Source: an uncultured Acidimicrobiaceae bacterium
Lineage (GTDB): Bacteria; Actinomycetota; Acidimicrobiia; Acidimicrobiales; Microtrichaceae
Assembly: GCA_937868025.1 (NCBI GenBank)
Contig: CALMLJ010000478.1
Location: 1 to 5,845 of the forward strand
Length of the DNA: 5,845 nucleotides
Reading direction: 5' to 3'
Part shown: positions 1 through 5,008 of the stretch, in pieces
How positions within the stretch are numbered: position 1 is the stretch's first letter
Layout of the letters: the number at the start of each line of letters is the position of its first letter
Notes under the pieces: model-generated
What the model saw: the letters and a program-made list of their open reading frames with translations, nothing else
The model's database searches: none
What the model was told of the DNA's origin: nothing
Made by a program: the position numbers and the translations under genes

Positions 1-252
1 CGTGGGGGAGTGGTCGTGGCGAATCCGATTCCGGAGTCGGCGGAGATCCCGTCCCACGAGATCGACCCGGTGATCGCGGCGGCACTCGCCGAGGCAGCCG
101 CAGCGGGAGTGACCGGCCCGGGGGTGACGCCGTTCGTGCTCGAGGCCATCTCCGTGGCGACCGCGGGTCGCAGCATTCCCGCCAACCTCGCCCTCGCCGA
201 GCACAACGCCGGCGTCGCTGCCGACATCGCCGTCGCACTCGCCGAGGGCTGA
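1..252 (+). CDS. psuG: Pseudouridine-5'-phosphate glycosidase, C-terminal part (5' end outside window)
   Basis: The reading frame is open from base 1 to a TGA at 250-252, giving 83 codons. The family enzyme reversibly cleaves pseudouridine 5'-phosphate to ribose 5-phosphate and uracil in the cytoplasm, as part of pseudouridine breakdown. The match rests on motifs of the PsuG C-terminus: VVVANPIP (residues 4-11 of the fragment), the alternating Ala/Glu helix AALAEAAAAGV, GPGVTPFVLE (39-48), and AGRSIPANLALAEHNA (55-70), which corresponds to the family's GGRSLxANIALVxNNA ending. The Asn of SIPAN (N62 here) plausibly matches the active-site Asn reported near position 289 in E. coli PsuG; that alignment is from memory. 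A GTG at base 10 could be read as a start, but it lies inside a conserved family strand, so the true start is upstream of the window. About 230 N-terminal residues would be missing. The hydrolase gene follows within 50 bases. Confidence 0.85.
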   Translation, partial: RGGVVVANPIPESAEIPSHEIDPVIAAALAEAAAAGVTGPGVTPFVLEAISVATAGRSIPANLALAEHNAGVAADIAVALAEG

Positions 253-262
253 ACCCCGCCGG

Positions 263-276
263 TACGCTCACCGCCA
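263..276 (+). promoter_or_regulatory. Possible -10 element and start point upstream of the hydrolase gene
   Basis: TACGCT at 263-268 fits the actinobacterial TAnnnT -10 pattern. The predicted first transcribed base, about 7 bases further on, is the A at 276. No convincing -35 box is visible. Base 276 is also the first base of the ATC codon that would begin an ideal lipoprotein signal (see the hydrolase entry), so the message could be leaderless. Alternatively the message has a 24-base leader carrying GGGGAGG (281-287) ahead of the GTG at 300. Judged by eye only. Confidence 0.35.
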
Positions 277-299
277 TCAAGGGGAGGCTCGTCGTCGGG

Positions 300-1526
300 G
301 TGTGCGTTGCGGCACTGCTCTCATCGTGCGCGGACCTGGGCCCGTCGGTGGTGCGGACTCCGGTCGGGCAGGTTGCCGACAGTGCCCTGGCCGGCGCCGG
401 ACCCACCCGGTGCGAGTTGCCGCCCGCCGGTGCCGATTTCGAGATGGTCGCTCCGGAGGCGGTAGGTGTCGACGGCGCTGCGGTGCGGGCCACGATCGAC
501 GAGCTCTCGACCCCGATGACTCGGTCGCTGCGGATCTACCGGCACGGTTGCCTCATCGGTCAGAGCCGGCGAGATCTCACGTCGGCGCACGAGCCGGCGC
601 CGCTCTTCTCGATGACCAAGAGCGTCGTCGCGTTGGCAGTCGGTCGCGCCGTGACCTTGGGTGCCGTCGGGCTGGACTCCCCGATCGGGCGCTATCTGTC
701 CGATCTGGACGCGGCGCACGCCGCGATCACCGTCCGGCAGCTCCTGACCCAGACGTCGGGTCTCCGGTTCGGATGGGTCAACGATCTCCTGGGCTCGACC
801 GAGGACTCCGTGGGGGAGGCGATGTCGATGCCGTTCGCCCACGAGCCCGGCACGGTGTTCGAATACGCGCAGACGACGGTCACGACACTGGCGTTCGTGG
901 TCGAGCGGGCTGTGGGGCAGGACTTCCAGGCCTTCGTGTCCGAGCAGTTGTTCGAACCGATCGGGATCCTCCCTGGAACGTGGCGCTGGTCCCGCGACGG
1001 CGTGGGACACACGCAGGGCTACGCCTGGCTCGACCTGACCCCCGCGGACATGGCGCGGCTCGGCAGTCTCACGCTCGCTCGCGGCGAGTGGCGTGGTGAG
1101 CAGCTGATCGATGCCGGCTACATCGGCGAGATGGACGACGGCACGGCGGCGAACGCCGGATACGGGTTCTTGTCGCAGACCAACGTCGGGCAGTGGCACA
1201 TCGGGACGTTCGGAGGGGTCCGGCGCGAGCGTCGCGTCATCGCGTCGGCGCCGCCGGACACACTGATCTTCTCCGGCTTCCTGGAACAAGCGACCTACGT
1301 GGTGCCGAGCCTCGACCTCGTGGTGGTGCGGTTCGGCCTCCCACCGGAGGCGCAATGGAAGGATCATCTCTTCCGCAGCCTGCTGCCCGGCATTCCGGGA
1401 GCAGAGGTGTTCGAAGGTCCGGTTCCACCGGCCGATCCGATCGACTGGGACTGGACCCAGATCCTCGACATCGGAGCGCTGATCCGCCGCAACGAGGCCA
1501 TTCGGACCGATCCGACCCGACCGTGA
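300..1526 (+). CDS. Putative lipoprotein serine hydrolase, beta-lactamase/PBP-like (PF00144-type) family
   Basis: The 408 residues show the serine-hydrolase fold of class C beta-lactamases, DD-peptidases, esterases and the NylB 6-aminohexanoate-dimer hydrolase. The nucleophile motif is S104-M-T-K107 in PLFSMTKSVVALAVGRAV. ITVRQLLTQTSGL (143-155) is the usual family stretch, and Y189 in FEYAQTT occupies the second catalytic motif (normally Y-x-N or Y-S-N). The end of the domain, GFLEQATYVVPSLDLVVVRFG (336-356), corresponds to the common GGQ..yVvPsldlVvVr block with the Gly-Gly pair lost. The N-terminus has a lipobox, LLSSC (residues 6-10), so Cys10 is probably lipidated and the enzyme anchored outside the membrane. 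From the GTG at 300 the signal would be only nine residues with no positive charge. The upstream in-frame codons add a K-G-R-hydrophobic segment, so the real start is probably ATC 276 or CTG 249. The substrate cannot be told from sequence. It follows psuG closely on the same strand. Confidence 0.85.
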   Translation: MCVAALLSSCADLGPSVVRTPVGQVADSALAGAGPTRCELPPAGADFEMVAPEAVGVDGAAVRATIDELSTPMTRSLRIYRHGCLIGQSRRDLTSAHEPAPLFSMTKSVVALAVGRAVTLGAVGLDSPIGRYLSDLDAAHAAITVRQLLTQTSGLRFGWVNDLLGSTEDSVGEAMSMPFAHEPGTVFEYAQTTVTTLAFVVERAVGQDFQAFVSEQLFEPIGILPGTWRWSRDGVGHTQGYAWLDLTPADMARLGSLTLARGEWRGEQLIDAGYIGEMDDGTAANAGYGFLSQTNVGQWHIGTFGGVRRERRVIASAPPDTLIFSGFLEQATYVVPSLDLVVVRFGLPPEAQWKDHLFRSLLPGIPGAEVFEGPVPPADPIDWDWTQILDIGALIRRNEAIRTDPTRP

Positions 1527-1548
1527 TCCGACCGATGTCTGGATCGGG

Positions 1549-1578
1549 TTGGCGTCGGGCACGGGAAGGGCCTACAGT
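1549..1578 (+). promoter_or_regulatory. Candidate promoter of rpsJ (S10)
   Basis: TTGGCG at 1549-1554 (-35-like) and TACAGT at 1573-1578 (-10, TAnnnT) are separated by 18 bases. Transcription would start near 1585, leaving a leader of about 80 bases before rpsJ. The position, in the only gap between the hydrolase gene and the ribosomal genes, supports the call. It was found by eye and not scored. Confidence 0.5.
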
Positions 1579-1588
1579 TGCCGCCGCA

Positions 1589-1610
1589 CCGGGCACGCCC
1601 GGAACGTTCC
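1589..1610 (+). repeat. Dyad symmetries in the rpsJ leader
   Basis: CCGGGCACGCCCGG (1589-1602) can form a 5-bp stem closing a CACG loop. It overlaps the perfect 10-base palindrome GGAACGTTCC (1601-1610). Both lie just downstream of the predicted start of transcription, where an operator or a 5' RNA hairpin would be placed. No known regulator site is recognised. Confidence 0.35.
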
Positions 1611-1629
1611 TTGTCAATCGAAGTGCAGC

Positions 1630-1649
1630 CGAGCACCACGAGGTGCTCG
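1630..1649 (+). promoter_or_regulatory. Leader hairpin upstream of rpsJ
   Basis: CGAGCACC (1630-1637) and GGTGCTCG (1642-1649) form a perfect 8-bp stem with an ACGA loop. It ends 18 bases before the rpsJ start. There is no T-run after it, so it is not a standard intrinsic terminator. A role in ribosome access, message stability or ribosomal-protein binding is possible. Only the pairing itself is seen. Confidence 0.5.
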
Positions 1650-1667
1650 ACAGAAGTGTGAGAGAGC

Positions 1668-1985
1668 ATGGCTGACCAGAAGATCCGCATCCGACTCAAG
1701 GCGTACGATCACGAGATCATCGACCAGTCGACCCGCAAGATCGTCGAGACGGTCGTCCGTACGCAGGCCAAGATCAAGGGCCCGATCCCGCTCCCGAGCG
1801 AGAAGCACCGGTTCACGGTCATTCGCTCGCCCCACAAGTACAAGGACTCACGCGAGCACTTCGAGATGCGGATTCACAAGCGGCTCATCGACATCCTCGA
1901 GCCCACCCCCAAGACCATCGACTCGTTGCAGCGCCTCGACCTCCCGGCTGGCGTCGACATCGAGATCAAGATCCAGAACGCCTAG
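1668..1985 (+). CDS. rpsJ: 30S ribosomal protein S10 (NusE)
   Basis: The 105 residues have normal S10 length and match end to end: [17 protein letters not shown] (5-21), [12 protein letters not shown] (38-49), the loop [15 protein letters not shown] (54-68) and [12 protein letters not shown] at the C-terminus. S10 is part of the 30S head near S3 and S14. As NusE it also joins NusB in transcription antitermination on rRNA operons. The start is ATG 1668, giving the standard MADQKIRI N-terminus, preceded by a weak GAGAGAG purine tract (1660-1666) rather than a strong Shine-Dalgarno. The [13 protein letters not shown] loop resembles mycobacterial S10. It is the first S10-operon gene but, unusually, lies 284 bases from rplC, so it may be partly or wholly transcribed separately. 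The stop codon is embedded in a small hairpin. Confidence 0.98.
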   Translation: MADQKIRIRLKAYDHEIIDQSTRKIVETVVRTQAKIKGPIPLPSEKHRFTVIRSPHKYKDSREHFEMRIHKRLIDILEPTPKTIDSLQRLDLPAGVDIEIKIQNA

Positions 1986-1994
1986 TCACTAGGC
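1980..1994 (+). repeat. Small hairpin overlapping the rpsJ stop codon
   Basis: GCCTAG (1980-1985) and CTAGGC (1989-1994) form a perfect 6-bp inverted repeat around TCA. The rpsJ TAG stop is inside the left arm. No U-tract follows, so it may be a processing or stability element, or chance. Confidence 0.4.
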
Positions 1995-2012
1995 AACAAG
2001 GGCGTTGTCCCT

Positions 2013-2033
2013 CGTCCGGCCCCGAGCCGGATG
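2013..2033 (+). terminator. Candidate terminator-like hairpin after rpsJ
   Basis: The arms CGTCCGGC (2013-2020) and GCCGGATG (2026-2033) pair over 8 bp, seven Watson-Crick and one G-U, around a CCCGA loop. It lies 28 bases after the rpsJ stop and ahead of the next promoter candidate. It lacks the U-tract of a textbook intrinsic terminator. U-poor hairpins have been proposed as terminators in actinobacteria, so the assignment is tentative. Confidence 0.35.
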
Positions 2034-2044
2034 CCACACAGAGT

Positions 2045-2074
2045 TTGGTTGCGACCACGCGTCGCGGCTAGCCT
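2045..2074 (+). promoter_or_regulatory. Candidate internal promoter for rplC onward
   Basis: TTGGTT (2045-2050) and TAGCCT (2069-2074) are 18 bases apart. The -10 fits TAnnnT well. The spacing equals that of the rpsJ promoter candidate, and both -35 boxes begin TTGG. The start of transcription would be near 2080-2081, giving a leader of about 190 bases. Seen by eye only. Confidence 0.5.
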
Positions 2075-2080
2075 CTGCAA

Positions 2081-2269
2081 GTCGTGTGAACGGGCAGACC
2101 TCGAGTCGGCTGTCACACCAGCGAATCGACGTTCGGCCAGGCCTCCGGGAACCAGTCGGCACAACCGAGAGATCGCTCCGCCTGGCCCTGCCCTGCGGAG
2201 CGTTCGCGTGAAGGGCTCCGCTGCCGCCACAGACGTGGTGCGTACGAGCCAGGAGCGAAAGAGATCGTC
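2081..2269 (+). promoter_or_regulatory. Candidate structured 5' leader RNA of the rplC operon
   Basis: The first half holds a bulged hairpin. GTCG+GCTG (2105-2112) pairs with CAGC (2119-2122) and, after a GAAT bulge, CGAC (2127-2130). Its loop TCACAC (2113-2118) is fully complementary to GTGTGA at 2084-2089, allowing a pseudoknot. The second half holds arm A CGCTCCGC (2174-2181), arm B GCGGAGCG (2195-2202), arm C GCTCCGC (2215-2221) and arm D GGAGCG (2252-2257), which contains part of the ribosome-binding region. A:B gives 8 bp and B:C gives 7 bp, each with a 13-base loop. C:D gives 5 bp. A further hairpin, 2225-2240, has six pairs including one G-U and an AGAC loop. A:B with C:D would hide the ribosome site; B:C would free it. 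This resembles ribosomal-protein leaders, but no known family is recognised. Confidence 0.4.
2251..2263 (+). promoter_or_regulatory. rplC ribosome-binding region
   Basis: AGGAG (2251-2255) is the best Shine-Dalgarno match but lies 14 bases before ATG 2270, further than usual. A weaker purine tract (GAAAGAG, 2257-2263) is closer and resembles the one before rpsJ. The AGGAG is complementary to the GCTCC arms of the leader, so its access may be controlled. Confidence 0.45.
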
Positions 2270-2932
2270 ATGGCGACGAAGACAATTGTTGGTGAAAAAG
2301 TCGGAATGACTCAGGTGTGGGATGACAACAACAACGTCATTCCCGTCACGGTCGTCCGGGTCACGCCCTGCCGGGTGGTCCAGGTGAAGACACCTGACTC
2401 CGACGGCTACAGCGCGCTGCAGGTCACGTACGGGTCCAAGGACCCGCGCAAGCTGACCAAGCCGGTGGCCGGGCACTACGAGCGCGCCGGCGTGGACCCT
2501 GGCATCAAGCTGGTCGAGCTGCGGATCGATGATGTGTCGTCCTACTCGGTCGGCCAGGAGATCTCGGTCGACCTGCTCGAAGCAGGCGAGCGGATCGACG
2601 TGACCGCCGTCAGCAAGGGCAAGGGCTTCGCCGGTGTCATGAAGCGTCACAACTTCGGTGGCATGAGCGCCTCCCACGGTACTCACCGGACCCACCGCAA
2701 GCCCGGCTCGATCGGCCAGTGCGCCACCCCCTCCCGCGTGTTCAAGGGCATGCGCATGGCGGGCCAGATGGGCAACGAGAAGGTCACCATCTTGAACCTC
2801 AAGGTCGTGCAGGCCGACGCAGAGCAGAATCTGCTCCTCGTGAAGGGTGCGGTTCCCGGCCCCAACGGCGGCATCGTCCTGATCCGTGACGCCGTCAAGG
2901 GCGGCAAGAGCACCGCGAAGGGCGGCCAGTGA
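2270..2932 (+). CDS. rplC: 50S ribosomal protein L3
   Basis: The 220-residue product matches L3 throughout: the N-terminus [31 protein letters not shown] (116-129), the central loop [20 protein letters not shown] (135-154), [14 protein letters not shown] (156-169) and GAVPGPNGG (193-201). L3 binds 23S rRNA early in 50S assembly, and its loop reaches toward the peptidyl-transferase centre. Q150 sits at the position methylated by PrmB in E. coli; many actinobacteria appear to have another residue there. ATG 2270 is chosen because it gives the standard N-terminus. The stop TGA overlaps the rplD ATG by one base, so L3 and L4 are probably translationally coupled. It is the first gene after the long leader and is likely under that leader's control. 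Confidence 0.98.
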   Translation: MATKTIVGEKVGMTQVWDDNNNVIPVTVVRVTPCRVVQVKTPDSDGYSALQVTYGSKDPRKLTKPVAGHYERAGVDPGIKLVELRIDDVSSYSVGQEISVDLLEAGERIDVTAVSKGKGFAGVMKRHNFGGMSASHGTHRTHRKPGSIGQCATPSRVFKGMRMAGQMGNEKVTILNLKVVQADAEQNLLLVKGAVPGPNGGIVLIRDAVKGGKSTAKGGQ

Positions 2933-3573
2933 TGAGCAGCATCACGCTCAAGAAGCAGACCGGCGCTGACGCCGGCACCGTCGAGCTCGACGACGCCGTC
3001 TTCGGCCTCGAGCCCAACGTCCCGGTCATGCACCAGGTCGTCGTCGCACAGCTCGCCGCCGCTCGCGCCGGCACGCAGTCGACCAAGACCCGCGCCGAGG
3101 TCTCCGGTGGCGGGGCCAAGCCGTTCAAGCAGAAGGGCACCGGTCGCGCTCGCGCCGGTTCGACCCGTTCGCCGAACTGGCGTGGCGGCGGTGTGGCCCT
3201 CGGCCCCAAGCCCCGCAAGTACGACCAGCGCACCCCCAAGAAGATGAAGAAGCTGGCACTCCGGTCCGCGCTCAGCGACCGCGCCGCCGACGACAAGGTC
3301 ATCGTCGTCGAGTCGTGGAGCTTCGACGCCCCCAAGACGAGCGACGCCCGCAAGGCGCTCGCCTCGCTCGGTGTCGAAGGTCGTGCCCTCGTCGTTCTCA
3401 ACCCGACCGACATCACGGCGTGGAAGAGCTTCCGCAACCTCGAGTCGGTGCACGTCATCAGCCTCGGCGAGCTCAACACCTACGACGTGCTCGTCTCGGA
3501 CTACGTCGTCTTCACCCAGGACAGCCTGCCGAGCAGCGCCCCGGCAACGAACGAGTCGGAGGACGACCAGTGA
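2932..3573 (+). CDS. rplD: 50S ribosomal protein L4
   Basis: L4 lines the nascent-peptide exit tunnel and, in E. coli and relatives, represses its own S10 operon. The 213 residues show the N-terminal globular part, the extended tunnel loop STKTRAEVSGGGAKPFKQKGTG followed by RARAGSTRSPNWRGGG (50-87), GPKPRKYDQRTPKKMKKLALRSALSDRA (91-118) and the C-terminal half with VVLNPTD and YDVLVSDYVVFTQ. The tail after residue 198 is short and acidic (NESEDDQ). ATG 2932 overlaps the L3 stop as TGATG. A GTG in the same frame at 2929 would add only one residue and is less likely. The last codons contain GGAGG, which serves as the ribosome site of rplW. It is the natural first candidate for a regulator binding the leader upstream of rplC, though that is inference. 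Confidence 0.97.
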   Translation: MSSITLKKQTGADAGTVELDDAVFGLEPNVPVMHQVVVAQLAAARAGTQSTKTRAEVSGGGAKPFKQKGTGRARAGSTRSPNWRGGGVALGPKPRKYDQRTPKKMKKLALRSALSDRAADDKVIVVESWSFDAPKTSDARKALASLGVEGRALVVLNPTDITAWKSFRNLESVHVISLGELNTYDVLVSDYVVFTQDSLPSSAPATNESEDDQ

Positions 3574-3869
3574 AGGATCCGCACGAGATCATCATCCGCC
3601 CGGTCGTGAGCGAGAAGTCCTACGCCCTCATCGAGGAGAAGGTGTACACGTTCGTCGTGGCGCCGAGCGCCTCGAAGATCGAGATCCGTCAGGCCGTCGA
3701 GGCGATCTGGCCGGGCACCAAGGTCGTCAAGGTCAACACCTTGAACCGCAAGGGCAAGTCGAAGCGTGGCCGTCGTACGGCCCGCACCACGAAGTTGCCC
3801 GACCGCAAGCACGCCATCGTCACGCTCACGAGCGACAGCGATGACATCGAAATCTTCCAGGCCGGCTGA
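3570..3869 (+). CDS. rplW: 50S ribosomal protein L23
   Basis: The protein has 99 residues, normal for L23: [20 protein letters not shown] (1-20), [23 protein letters not shown] (22-44), [19 protein letters not shown] (51-69) and the C-terminal strand [18 protein letters not shown]23 sits at the tunnel exit and docks trigger factor and the signal recognition particle. The start is GTG 3570, overlapping the rplD stop by four bases (GTGA). It is supported by a strong GGAGG at 3558-3562 with a 7-base spacer and by the family-typical first residues. The frame stays open far upstream inside rplD, so a longest-frame call at 3315 would be wrong. rplB begins 11 bases after the stop. Confidence 0.97.
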   Translation: MKDPHEIIIRPVVSEKSYALIEEKVYTFVVAPSASKIEIRQAVEAIWPGTKVVKVNTLNRKGKSKRGRRTARTTKLPDRKHAIVTLTSDSDDIEIFQAG

Positions 3870-3880
3870 GAGGCACGATC

Positions 3881-4717
3881 ATGGCACTTCGCAAACGTAA
3901 GCCCACCAGCCCCGGTCGCCGCTTCCAGACCGTCTCCGACTTCGCCGAGATCACCTCGACGACGCCGGAGAAGTCGCTCTTGGCGCCCAAGCACCGCACC
4001 GGCGGTCGCAACAACTACGGCCGCAAGACCGCCCGCCACCGCGGTGGCGGCCACAAGCAGCAGTACCGCATCATCGACTTCAAGCGGAACAAGGACGGCG
4101 TGCCCGCCAAGGTCGCGACCATCGAGTACGACCCCAACCGCACCTGCCGCATCGCGCTCCTCCACTACCTCGATGGCGAGAAGCGCTACATCCTCGCCGC
4201 CAAGGACCTCAAGGTCGGCGACACGGTTCAGTCGGGCCAGGGCAGCGACATCCGTCCCGGCAACGCGCTTCCGCTGCGCTACATCCCCGTCGGTACCGTC
4301 GTGCACAACGTCGAGTTCTACCCGGGTGGTGGCGGCAAGATGGCCCGCTCCGCCGGCGCCAGCGTCCAGCTCGTCGCCAAGGAAGGCGACTACGCCACGC
4401 TGCGTCTTCCGTCCACCGAAATGCGTCGCGTCCCGATCGACTGCCGCGGCACCGTCGGCGAGGTCGGCAACTCCGAGCACGAGCTGATCAAGATCGGCAA
4501 GGCCGGCCGCAACCGCTGGAAGGGCGTCAAGCCGCAGACCCGTGGTGTTGCCATGAACCCCGTCGACCACCCTCACGGTGGTGGCGAGGGCAAGACGTCG
4601 GGTGGTCGTCACCCGGTGTCCCCGTGGGGCAAGCCCGAGGGCCGCACCCGTGACAAGAACAAGCCGTCCCAGCAGCTCATCGTGCGTCGCCGCCGTACCC
4701 GCGGCTCGCGCCGATAA
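3881..4717 (+). CDS. rplB: 50S ribosomal protein L2
   Basis: The 278 residues are full-length L2: [21 protein letters not shown], the rRNA-binding stretch [20 protein letters not shown] (41-60), [22 protein letters not shown] (83-104), [19 protein letters not shown] (127-145), the C-terminal [26 protein letters not shown] (225-250) and the basic tail [11 protein letters not shown]2 is needed for subunit joining and peptidyl-transferase activity. The conserved His studied as H229 in E. coli lies in the VDHPHGGG segment (H230 or H232 here). GAGAGG (3868-3873) lies 7 bases before ATG 3881, a good ribosome site that overlaps the rplW stop. Codon use is strongly biased to C/G-ending codons, as in its neighbours. 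Confidence 0.98.
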   Translation: MALRKRKPTSPGRRFQTVSDFAEITSTTPEKSLLAPKHRTGGRNNYGRKTARHRGGGHKQQYRIIDFKRNKDGVPAKVATIEYDPNRTCRIALLHYLDGEKRYILAAKDLKVGDTVQSGQGSDIRPGNALPLRYIPVGTVVHNVEFYPGGGGKMARSAGASVQLVAKEGDYATLRLPSTEMRRVPIDCRGTVGEVGNSEHELIKIGKAGRNRWKGVKPQTRGVAMNPVDHPHGGGEGKTSGGRHPVSPWGKPEGRTRDKNKPSQQLIVRRRRTRGSRR

Positions 4718-4729
4718 GGGAGATATCAG

Positions 4730-5008
4730 ATGCCCCGCAGTCTCAAGAAGGGTCCGTTCGTCGACGACCACCTGCTCAAGAAGGTCGACGCGTTGAACGA
4801 GGCCGGCAACAAGACGGTCATCAAGACCTGGTCTCGTCGCTCGACGATCATCCCCGACATGGTCGGTCACACGATCGCCGTGCACGACGGTCGCAAGCAC
4901 GTTCCCGTGTACATCACCGAGTCGATGGTCGGTCACAAGCTCGGCGAGTTCGCGCCGACCCGCACCTTCAAGTTCCACGCCGGCCAAGAGAAGTCGGGGC
5001 GGCGCTGA
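4730..5008 (+). CDS. rpsS: 30S ribosomal protein S19
   Basis: The 92 residues match S19 in full: [19 protein letters not shown] (1-19), [30 protein letters not shown] (31-60), [19 protein letters not shown] (62-80) and a basic tail ending SGRR. S19 is in the 30S head, contacts the A-site tRNA and pairs with S13. AAGGGAG (4716-4722) with a 7-base spacer supports ATG 4730. It follows rplB by 12 bases, and its TGA overlaps the rplV ATG by one base (TGATG). Confidence 0.98.
   Translation: MPRSLKKGPFVDDHLLKKVDALNEAGNKTVIKTWSRRSTIIPDMVGHTIAVHDGRKHVPVYITESMVGHKLGEFAPTRTFKFHAGQEKSGRR

Larger units (their letters stand above)
1986..2269 (+). other. Long rpsJ-rplC intergenic region
   Basis: These 284 bases lack a credible gene in either strand. 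Short open frames here (for example 2005-2211 and 2031-2309) have no family motifs, and the second overlaps the rplC start in another frame. In order, the region holds the distal half of the stop-codon hairpin, a GC-rich terminator-like hairpin (2013-2033), a promoter-like pair (2045-2074) and a structured leader (about 2081-2269). This arrangement suggests transcription is partly cut after rpsJ and restarted for rplC onward. Confidence 0.6.

Noticed and set aside
10..12. GTG as the true start of an 80-residue protein
   Set aside because: The frame is open to base 1, and the residues match the interior of the PsuG C-terminal region, so this is a truncated gene at the window edge.
1507..1547. 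CCGATCC (1507-1513) and GGATCGG (1541-1547) as a terminator for the hydrolase gene
   Set aside because: The loop is 27 bases, there is no U-tract, and one arm is inside the coding sequence. GATC-rich motifs are common here, so chance pairing is likely.
321..1562. Long open frame (413 codons) on the - strand opposite the hydrolase gene
   Set aside because: It is a shadow of a GC-rich gene: Arg/Asp/Pro/His-rich with no family motifs, while the + strand frame has clear catalytic motifs.
1611..1616. TTGTCA as a -35 box of a second rpsJ promoter
   Set aside because: No -10-like sequence is found 16-19 bases downstream; the expected position falls in the CACCACG hairpin.
2005..2309. Small + strand open frames (68 and 92 codons) in the rpsJ-rplC gap, considered as a leader peptide or new gene
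   Set aside because: They have no clear ribosome site, no recognisable motif and an Arg/Pro/Ser-rich composition. The longer one runs into rplC in another frame. Coding cannot be excluded without conservation data.
1982..2695. - strand open frame (237 codons) covering the rpsJ-rplC gap and the start of rplC
   Set aside because: More than half lies opposite rplC, the composition is Arg/Asp/Leu/His-rich, and no family is recognisable. No promoter or ribosome site was noticed for it.
3315..3869. 184-codon version of rplW beginning inside rplD
   Set aside because: The first 85 codons are an out-of-frame reading of rplD. L23 begins at GTG 3570 with a strong GGAGG before it.
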